Source: an uncultured Clostridia bacterium
GTDB lineage: Bacteria; Bacillota; Clostridia; Christensenellales; Aristaeellaceae
Length of the DNA: 21,675 nucleotides
Direction of reading: 5' to 3'
Assembly (NCBI GenBank): GCA_934615235.1
Contig: CAKTTL010000045.1
Span: forward strand, 1 to 21,675
Each line of letters opens with the position of its first letter. The stretch's first letter is position 1. Of this stretch, positions 7,982-14,500 are shown piece by piece. The position numbers and the translations under genes were made by a program. Below the pieces are notes generated by a model. That model made no database searches and was not told the origin of the DNA. It worked only from the letters and a program-made list of their open reading frames with translations.

Positions 7982-8809
7982 TTATTCCGCGTCCGCGGTC
8001 GGGATTTCCGCGTCCAGAGCCAGCACGACGCTGCCCTGATAGGTATCCTCGATAAACTTCTTGGTCTCTTCGCGGTTGAGGCATTCGCGGAGCGCTTCGA
8101 TCCACGGCGCGTCTTCGTTGCCTTCCTTGACGACGATGTAGTTCACGCGGCTGTCATAGCCTTCGGACTCGCTGGTCTCGCTGGCAACGGCGTCGGTCAG
8201 CAGGGACAGGCCCGCGTCCAGCGCGTAGTTGCCGTTGATAACGGCCAGGTCGAAATCCTGCAGCATGCGGGGCAGCTGAGCGGCTTCGATCTCTTCGATC
8301 TTGAGGTTCTTGGGGTTGTCAATGATGTCAACCTTGCCGGCGGAAACGCCCGCGTCGGGGTTGAGGGTGATCAGGCCGAGCTGCTGCAGAAGCGCCAGCG
8401 CGCGGTATTCGTTGGAAGTGTCGTTCGGCACGCCGATGGTCGCGCCGTCCTTGAGGTTTTCAAGGCTGTCGCACTTGCCCTTGAAGACGCCCATGGGCTC
8501 GAAGTGAACCGGGATCACGGGCACAAGATGCGTGCCGTTCTTCTCGTTGAAGTCGAAGAGGTAAGCGGTATGCTGGAAGTAGTTCGCGTCGATCTCGCCG
8601 GATTCGACAACCTGGTTGGGCAGCACGTAATCGGTGAAGGTCTTGATATCCAGCTCATAGCCCAGCTCTTCCATAAACGGGGCGATAAACTCCAGGATGA
8701 CAACGTGCGGCACGGGGGTCGCAGCGATGGTAACCTTTTCCAGCGCGAAAGCGTTCGCCGCGCAAAGCACGAGCGCCAGGGTCAGAACGAGAGCAAGCAG
8801 TTTCTTCAT
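7982..8809 (-). CDS. metQ: MetQ-type methionine-binding protein (NlpA family)
   Basis: A 275-residue substrate-binding protein of a methionine ABC importer. The signal peptide (residues 1-22) is followed by a mature region that is typical throughout: KVTIAATPVPHVVILEF, GYELDIKTFTDYVLPNQ, GEIDANYFQHTAYL and IGVPNDTSNEYRALALLQQLGLI. MetQ proteins are normally lipoproteins. Here the only candidate lipobox is LVLC (13-16), with Leu instead of Gly/Ala/Ser before the cysteine, while AFA (20-22) would serve signal peptidase I. Anchoring is therefore uncertain. The ATG has AAGGAGG 9 bases upstream. Third gene of metN-metI-metQ, 50 bases after metI and followed by a strong terminator. The binding specificity could extend to D-methionine or related compounds. 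Confidence 0.95.
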   Translation of the reverse strand: MKKLLALVLTLALVLCAANAFALEKVTIAATPVPHVVILEFIAPFMEELGYELDIKTFTDYVLPNQVVESGEIDANYFQHTAYLFDFNEKNGTHLVPVIPVHFEPMGVFKGKCDSLENLKDGATIGVPNDTSNEYRALALLQQLGLITLNPDAGVSAGKVDIIDNPKNLKIEEIEAAQLPRMLQDFDLAVINGNYALDAGLSLLTDAVASETSESEGYDSRVNYIVVKEGNEDAPWIEALRECLNREETKKFIEDTYQGSVVLALDAEIPTADAE

Positions 8810-8859
8810 GGTTTCCGTCCTCCTTACGAATTTTTCCCCAATTTTGTTGGGTGTATATG

Positions 8860-9519
8860 TCAGCGAAGCCGATGGTCCAGTTGGACCGAGAGCCTCGTAC
8901 CGACCAGCTGCATGGCCTGCACCAGAACGACCATAATCGCGATGCAGACGACCATGACCTCCGCGTTGAAGCGGTAATAGCCATAGTTGATGGCGATTGC
9001 ACCCAGGCCGCCGCCGCCGACCGAGCCGGCCATTGCGGAATAGCCCAGGATATTCGTGGCCACGATGGCCGCGCCGGAAATCAGCGACGGAGTCGCCTCG
9101 GGAATGTAAACCTTGCGGATGATCTGCAGTGGCGTGGCGCCCATGGCCTGCGCGGCCTCGATCACGCCGCCGTCCACCTCGGCCAGCGAGGATTCCACCA
9201 TGCGGCTGATGAACGGGAAGGCCGCCATCGTCAGCGGCACGATCGTCGCCGTGGAGCCGTAGCTCTTGCCCATAACGAAGCGGGTGAATGGGATGATCGC
9301 GATCATCAGAATCAGGAACGGGATGGAGCGCATGATGTTGACGATCACGCCCAGCACCTGGTTGACCGCCAGATTCTGCCGGATGCCGTCGCGGCGGGTG
9401 ATAATGAGGATCACGCCCAGCGGGAGGCCGATTACATAGCCCAGCAGCGTCGAGGCGAGCGTCATGTAAAAGGTTTCATAAATGCCCAGGCCGATTTCGG
9501 CCCACAGTTTAGCCGACAT
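8860..9519 (-). CDS. metI: MetI-type methionine ABC transporter permease
   Basis: A 219-residue inner-membrane permease with about five hydrophobic helices. The coupling EAA loop is clear (EAAQAMGATPLQIIRKVYIPEA), and the ends of the core (YETFYMTLASTLLGYVIGLPLG near the N-terminus, AGSVGGGGLGAIAINYGYYRF near the C-terminus) are typical of MetI. The frame opens at a TTG at 9531, but the ribosome binding site GGAGGAGGT abuts that codon directly. The ATG at 9519, 11 bases after the site, is therefore the likely start. It overlaps the last 11 bases of metN, indicating coupled translation. Confidence 0.95.
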   Translation of the reverse strand: MSAKLWAEIGLGIYETFYMTLASTLLGYVIGLPLGVILIITRRDGIRQNLAVNQVLGVIVNIMRSIPFLILMIAIIPFTRFVMGKSYGSTATIVPLTMAAFPFISRMVESSLAEVDGGVIEAAQAMGATPLQIIRKVYIPEATPSLISGAAIVATNILGYSAMAGSVGGGGLGAIAINYGYYRFNAEVMVVCIAIMVVLVQAMQLVGTRLSVQLDHRLR

Positions 9520-10543
9520 TGCTTTCTTCAACCTCCTCCACCGTCAGGCTGCGATCCCGCAGATAGCGGATGGCGCGCTGCGCGCTGTCTTCGCTCTGCG
9601 GCAGGCGGACAATCATCTGCCCGATGCTGCGGCCCTGAATCTGCCGGATATCCGCCTGCAGGATGCTCACCGGCGCGCCCAGCTCGAGCACCATCTCGGA
9701 GATGATCGGCTCGACGTAGCTGCCGCCGTCGAATACGACGCGCACGCACTGGCCGCCCTTTCCGCGTCCGCCCTCGGGGATGCCGAAGAGACGGCGCGCC
9801 GCCGGCGTGCGCGGGTTGGTGAAGATCTCGGCGACGTCGCCCTTTTCGGCGATGCGTCCGCCGTCAATGATGGCGACCTGCGTGCAGATCTGCCGGATAA
9901 CCTGCATCTCATGCGTGATGACGACGATGGTGATGCCCATCTCGCGGTTGAGCTTCTGCAGCAGCTCGAGGATCGACTTGGTCGTCATCGGGTCGAGCGC
10001 GCTGGTGGCTTCGTCGCAGAGGAGAACGCTCGGGTTCGTCGCCAGCGTGCGGGCGATGGCCACGCGCTGCTTCTGGCCGCCGGAAAGCTGCGCCGGATAC
10101 GCGTCCGCTTTCTGCAAAAGGCCGACGATTTCCAGCAGCTCCCTGGCGCGCCTGCGCGCCTGATCCTTCGGCATCCCGGAAATCTCCATCGGGAACATGA
10201 TGTTCTTTTCGACGGTCGACTGCATGAGCAGGTTGAACTGCTGGAAGATCATGCCCACCTGGCGGCGCAGGCGGAGCAGATCCTTCTGGCTGGCCGTAAG
10301 AATGTCCTCGCCGCCGATGAGAATGCGCCCCTCCGTCGGCGATTCAAGCCGGTTGACGCAGCGGATGAGCGTCGATTTGCCCGCGCCGCTCATGCCGATC
10401 ACGCCGTAAATATCGCCCTGGCGGATCGTCAGATCGATCCTGTCCAGCGCGACGACCTCGCCCTGCGCGCCGGAGAACGTCTTGCGGACGCCCTGGATGT
10501 CGATCATCACGGGCAGCTGTTCGCGGGAAGGAGTGGAAGCCAT
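9509..10543 (-). CDS. metN: MetN-type methionine ABC transporter ATPase with NIL domain
   Basis: A 344-residue ATPase from the ATG at 10543, which is preferred over a TTG three codons upstream because AGAGGTGA lies 9 bases before it. All ABC motifs are present: Walker A GMSGAGKST (50-58), Q-loop IFQQFNLL, signature LSGGQKQR (153-160), Walker B VLLCDEATSALD (173-184) and the switch His in VITHEMQ. The C-terminal region from about residue 265 is the NIL domain, which in MetN binds methionine and allows feedback inhibition of import. It is the first structural gene of metNIQ, 31 bases after the end of a terminator and behind a Met/Cys-containing leader ORF. Expression is thus probably set by attenuation. 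Length and motifs are normal for the family. Confidence 0.97.
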   Translation of the reverse strand: MASTPSREQLPVMIDIQGVRKTFSGAQGEVVALDRIDLTIRQGDIYGVIGMSGAGKSTLIRCVNRLESPTEGRILIGGEDILTASQKDLLRLRRQVGMIFQQFNLLMQSTVEKNIMFPMEISGMPKDQARRRARELLEIVGLLQKADAYPAQLSGGQKQRVAIARTLATNPSVLLCDEATSALDPMTTKSILELLQKLNREMGITIVVITHEMQVIRQICTQVAIIDGGRIAEKGDVAEIFTNPRTPAARRLFGIPEGGRGKGGQCVRVVFDGGSYVEPIISEMVLELGAPVSILQADIRQIQGRSIGQMIVRLPQSEDSAQRAIRYLRDRSLTVEEVEESNVG

Positions 10544-10573
10544 GATTCGCAATCACCTCTGTATAAAATCGGG

Positions 10574-10612
10574 AAAACAAAAAGGCCGTTCCGCGCGTTA
10601 TGCGGAACGGCC
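10574..10612 (-). terminator. Leader terminator (attenuator) upstream of metN
   Basis: On the minus strand a perfect 11-bp stem (GGCCGTTCCGC with its complement, 10612-10602 and 10594-10584), with a 7-base loop, is followed by TTTTTGTTTT. It sits 24 bases after the stop of the leader ORF and before metN, inside the transcription unit, so it can act only as an attenuator. The 5' arm region (10614-10608, TTGGCCG) is exactly complementary to CGGCCAA at 10674-10668, which lies in codons 13-15 of the leader ORF. This gives a possible antiterminator. Confidence 0.9.
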
Positions 10613-10636
10613 AAAAGCTTACGGAAAAACGAAGCC

Positions 10637-10711
10637 TCAGGCTGCGCAGCACAAATAACGCACGGTGTTGGCCGCACGCATCGACATACCCATAGCACAA
10701 CTGTTAATCAT
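10637..10711 (-). CDS. 24-residue Met/Cys-containing leader peptide of metNIQ
   Basis: The ORF has an ATG preceded at 9 bases by a perfect AAGGAGG, and encodes 24 residues ending in a TGA. Met occurs at positions 1, 7, 9 and 11, and Cys at 5, 21 and 22. The C-terminal part reads NTVRYLCCAA. It lies between a consensus promoter and a strong terminator in front of a methionine importer. The composition, three internal Met codons within five, fits a ribosome-stalling sensor of charged Met-tRNA, and the Cys pair near the stop could add a cysteine input. A ribosome held with Met7 or Met9 in its A site would leave codons 13-15 free to pair with the terminator arm. I do not recognise a described leader family, and the function is inferred from layout only. 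Confidence 0.75.
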   Translation of the reverse strand: MINSCAMGMSMRAANTVRYLCCAA

Positions 10712-10763
10712 GTGTGCGAGCCTCCTTCCGGCGCAACTGCGCTTGAAAACTGAATATGGGCGA

Positions 10764-10792
10764 ATTATAATCCCGCCCCCGGCGCTTGTCAA
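10764..10792 (-). promoter_or_regulatory. Consensus promoter of the metNIQ leader
   Basis: TTGACA (10792-10787), a 17-base spacer and TATAAT (10769-10764) on the minus strand form a perfect sigma-A-type promoter. The start point should be near 10757. That leaves only about 45 bases before the leader ATG, too little for a SAM or T-box riboswitch upstream of the ORF. Confidence 0.9.
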
Positions 10793-10829
10793 GCGGTTTT
10801 CTGGAAAAACGCAATTTTCTTGCAGGAAG

Positions 10830-10858
10830 TTGCATTTTTTAATGAAAACTTCTATACT
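10830..10858 (+). promoter_or_regulatory. Promoter of the P-loop NTPase gene
   Basis: TTGCAT (10830-10835), a 17-base spacer and TATACT (10853-10858) on the plus strand lie just before the AAGGAGG of the gene at 10880. The leader would be only about 15 bases long. It is divergent from the metNIQ promoter, with the two -35 boxes 37 bases apart. Confidence 0.65.
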
Positions 10859-10879
10859 GTGCAAAAAAGGAGGCCGTAT

Positions 10880-11380
10880 ATGCAAAAAACGCTGTATCTC
10901 GTCGGCGGCCCGATGGGCGTGGGAAAAACCGCAACCTGCCGCCTGCTCGAGCGGATGCTCCCCGCCTGCGCGTTTCTCGACGGCGACTGGTGCTGGGAGA
11001 TGCACCCTTTCACCGTCACGGACGAGACAAAAGCCATGGCGCTGGATAATATCTGCCATATCCTCAATAATTTTCTCGCCTGCAGCGCATATGAAAATAT
11101 CGTCTTCTGCTGGGTGATGCACGAGCAGTCCATCCTCGATACAATTCTCTCGCGCCTGCGCGCGGAGGGAACGCGCGTCGTCGCCGTCTCCCTCACGTGC
11201 GGGCCCGCCGAACTCGAGCGCCGCCTGCAGCGCGATATCGACGCGGGCCTGCGCGCTCCGGACGTGCTCCCCCGCGCGCTCGAACGCCTGACCCACTATA
11301 ATGACACGCTCAAAACCCATAAACTCGATACCACCCGCCTGACCCCTCTCTCCGCCGCTCAGGCCCTGCTGAACCTATAA
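10880..11380 (+). CDS. Small P-loop NTPase / nucleotide-kinase-like protein
   Basis: A 166-residue cytosolic protein with an N-terminal Walker A motif (VGGPMGVGKTATC, residues 8-20) and a conserved-looking LDGDWCWEM segment (33-41), as in small kinase-like P-loop proteins of Bacillota often labelled only AAA family ATPase. A central FCWVMHEQS and a C-terminal Arg-rich lid-like part (ELERRLQRDIDAG) are consistent with phosphotransfer to a small substrate, but the substrate is unknown. The ATG at 10880 has AAGGAGG 6 bases upstream. It is the only plus-strand gene in the window. It points away from metNIQ and converges on the giant surface-protein gene. I cannot assign a pathway. Confidence 0.85.
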   Translation: MQKTLYLVGGPMGVGKTATCRLLERMLPACAFLDGDWCWEMHPFTVTDETKAMALDNICHILNNFLACSAYENIVFCWVMHEQSILDTILSRLRAEGTRVVAVSLTCGPAELERRLQRDIDAGLRAPDVLPRALERLTHYNDTLKTHKLDTTRLTPLSAAQALLNL

Positions 11381-11388
11381 CGAAACAT

Positions 11389-11423
11389 ACGCGCCCGCCG
11401 CTCGTTGAGAGCGGCGGGCGCGT
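11389..11423. repeat. 15-bp GC-rich hairpin after the P-loop gene
   Basis: Perfect arms ACGCGCCCGCCGCTC (11389-11403) and its complement (11409-11423) with a GTTGA loop begin 8 bases after the plus-strand stop. No T-run follows on either strand, so a standard intrinsic terminator is not supported. The adjoining AAAAAAGCGGCTTTCCTTC is the same linker found after the GC hairpins of the repeat array at 18293-19527. Confidence 0.7.
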
Positions 11424-11453
11424 AAAAAAGCGGCTTTCCTTCGGAAAGGGGGG

Positions 11454-11501
11454 CTGGGGGAAAACCCTTCCTTTCTCCAGAAAGGAAGGGTTTTCCCCCA
11501 G
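11454..11501. repeat. 23-bp perfect inverted repeat at the 3' end of the surface-protein gene
   Basis: Arms at 11454-11476 and 11479-11501 are perfectly complementary with a 2-base gap. The hairpin lies 17 bases downstream of the minus-strand stop at 11519. It has the apex CTTTCT-CC-AGAAAG of the hairpin family and a copy-specific lower stem. On the minus strand it is followed by a small CTTTCC-GAA-GGAAAG hairpin, CCGC and six T, which could complete a terminator. This is the shortest member of the repeat family in the window. Confidence 0.8.
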
Positions 11502-11518
11502 AAAAAAATATTATCTAT

Positions 11519-14500
11519 TTATTCCTCCACAACCCCCGCATCCGCGGCCAGATACGTCTCTCCCGAGCGCACCTGGAAGGTTGCGGTAAGGCCGGGGCGT
11601 TTGGTGTTGGTTTCAAGCTTGCTGTTGATCGTCGGATAGTCGGCGAGGAAAACGGTAGGCGCATAGCCGTCGGGCAGCTCGAACTGGACGCGGTACGTGC
11701 CCGGACGGACGAAATCGAAGCGATAGCGCCCCGCCGCATCGGTCACGGTGCGGCGGCATTCGCTCTCGCTGTAATCGGCCGCCACGCGGATGAGAATGAC
11801 CGTCACGTTTTCAAGGCCCGGCTCGCCGCTGTCCTGCAGCCCGTTGCCGTTTTCGTCCACCCAGACGCGGTCGCCCACGCGGCCCGCCGTAAGCGACCCC
11901 GCGCTGACGTCGGCGCGCACTTCGCCCGCGCGCAGCGCGAAAAGATCCGTCTCGCCCACGTTGCTGTCCGTCTGCCGGATGATCGAACCTTTTTCGTTAT
12001 AGTCGGTGAAAACGCAGCCGCCGTCGAGCGTGAAGCGCACGCGCATCTCGCCGGGGCGCAGCCCCGCAAAAGCATACGCGCCGTCCGCGTCCGTCGCCGT
12101 TTCAGAAATCACATCGCCGTCCGCGCTGAGCAGCTCGACCGCGATTCCCTCCAGCGGCGTTTCGGTTCTGCGGCGCAGTCCGTCGGCGTTTTTATCGTCC
12201 CAGACGAAGCCGGAAACCTCCGCCGGCCGCCATGCCGCTACGGCTTCCTCCCACGCGCCGCCCTCGGCCAGCGTAAACGCCGCCGGCTGCGCAAAGCGGA
12301 CCTCGCCGTCCTCCGCCGCGAAGGCAAGCGCATATTCGCCCGGCGCAAGCGCCGCAAAGCGGAACGCGCCGTCCGCGCCCGTGCGCGCCGTGCGCAGGGC
12401 GATCGTCTCGCCGTCCTCCAGCCGGTTGAGCGTTACCTGCACGCCCGCAAGCGGCGCTTCGCCTTCGGAGCGGTTATCGCCGTTTTCGTCGTACCAAACC
12501 GCCCCCGCCGCCGTCGCTTCAGGCTGCGCGGCGAACGCAAATTCCCGCGTTTCGCCGGGCGCGAGGGAGAAGGTCTGCGTTTCCTGCCGCCATTCGGTCA
12601 GCGCAAAGCCCGCCTCGGGCAGCACCTGCAGCGTGTACTCGCCGGGCAGCAGCCCGTCGAACGTAAACGCGCCGACCTCGCTGCATTCCCAGTTTGCGCC
12701 GTCCGGGCCCTGCAGCGTCACAAACGCGTTCGCGCCTGCAATCGCGCCGGTCAGCTTCGCCGCGCGAACAGCCGCAAAGCGCACGTTTCCGCGCGATTCG
12801 CCCATTGTAAGCGTCACAGACTCCGTTTCCTCGCTGCGCACGAGCAGCCCGTCGGGCAGCTGCGGCTCGACAGCGTATTCGCCGGGCGGCAGCGCGTCGA
12901 ACGCATACGCGCCGCGCGCGTCCGTTTCCGTCTCGCGGACGGTTTCGCCGCCGCGCGTCAGAAGCACGCGCACGCCCGGCAGCGCTTCGCCGCCGTCGGG
13001 AGAGAGCCGCACCTCGCCCGAAAGCTTCGCCGCGCGATAGCCGCCCGCGTCCACGAGCAGCGTTTCGCCCATGGGCAGGTACAGCTGCGCCGTGCGCGCC
13101 TCGTTCGCGGCCGTTTCGGGCACGTCGCTGTTATAGGAGGGCGCGTCCGCGCGTTCGCGCGTAAACTGCCAGCCCTCGGGCAGTCGGAAGGAGACGATGT
13201 ATTTCCCGGCCTTCAGGCCGCTGAACGCATACGCGCCCGACGCGTCGGTCCGCGTCTGCGCGAGCGCGTTCCCCTCGCCGTCCAAAAGCGTCACGGCCGC
13301 CGGGGCCGCCGCCTCGGTTTCGCCGCGCAGGCCGTCGTAATCCGCATCGGCAAAGACGACGCCGGAAACGCCGCCCAGCTTCGTCAGGCCGATGCGCCCC
13401 GCGTCCAGCGTCGCGCCGCTTGCGGCGGCGATCGCGTCCGGCTCGAGCGTCGCCGTCCAGCCTTCAGGGCAGACGGCGCGCAGGCGGTATTCGCCCGGAT
13501 ACACCGCGCCGAAGCGGACGACGCCGTCCGCATCCGTCTGCGCAGAGGCGGTTTCTTTTCCCTTCGCGTCCACAAGCGCGACGGTCACGCGCGCCAGCGC
13601 GGGCTCTCCCGCCTGCCGCACGCCGTCGGCCGATTCGTCGGCAAAAAGCGCGGCGGTAATCTCCGCCGGGCGCACAAAGCCGAGGTTCGCTTCAAAATCC
13701 GTTTTCCAGGTGCGCACGGCCATCGCGGCGGGCTCGCCCGTCGTCGCCAGCATGCCGTCCTGCGCGGCGCGCACGATATAATCGCCGCTGCGCAGATGCT
13801 CGAACGCGTAGCGCCCGTCCGCGCCGGTCACGGCCGTCCGCACCGTTTCGCCGTTCTGTTCGAGCGCGACGGTCACGTTCGCCAGAGGCGCTTCCGCGCC
13901 GTCCATCGCGCCGTCGCCGTTCGCATCCTCCCAGACCCTGCCTTCAATCCGGCCGGAAAGCACCGCGCCGCAGAGCAGCCTGGTCTTTTCTTCGCCGCTG
14001 GCCAGCGTGAAGGCCGCGCTTTCGCCCGCGCGGTCGTCCTGCCCGGCGATGAGCCGCTGCATACCTTCCGCCTCGCGCGAGAAAATCATATGCTCCGGCA
14101 GCGTTACCGCGATGCGGTATTCGCCCGGCAGCAGGCCGTCGAACGCGAACGCGCCGTCCGTCTTCGTCGTCACGGCCGCAAGCGGCGCGCTGGACGCGTC
14201 CAGCAGCGTCACTTCCGCGCCGGAAACGCCCGCCTCGTTCGCCGAGCGCAGACCGTTGTTATCCTCGTCGTGCCAGACCTCGCCGCGCACGCTCGCCGCG
14301 CGAATGGCGCAAAGCGCAAGCGACGCCGTCTCGCCCGAGCGTGTAATTTCGATTTTTTCCGGCGCGCCCTCGATCGCCATGCCGTCCGGGGTTTCAAACG
14401 CAAGCGCGTATTCGCCCAGCACAAGGCCGTCGAACGCAAAGCGCCCCTTTTCATCCGTTTCGGTTTCCGCCTCGTTCAGCCGCACGCGCATGCCCGCAAG

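Noticed and set aside
10574..10757. SAM (S-box) riboswitch or Met T-box upstream of metN
   Set aside because: Only about 45 bases precede the leader ORF, and the leader is otherwise occupied by the ORF and terminator. No T-box core sequence or S-box four-way junction could be traced.
10637..11320. A 227-codon minus-strand frame that includes the leader peptide
   Set aside because: It runs antisense through the P-loop gene and across the consensus metNIQ promoter. Only the last 24 codons have a proper ribosome binding site and lie inside the predicted transcript.
11389..11423. Intrinsic terminator for the P-loop gene
   Set aside because: The stem is excellent but is followed by an A-run, not a T-run, on the plus strand. 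It is reported as a hairpin only.
11519..11620. LPXTG-type sorting signal at the C-terminus of the giant protein
   Set aside because: The last residues (TYLAADAGVVEE) follow directly on a beta-sandwich module, with no LPXTG-like motif, hydrophobic segment or basic tail.
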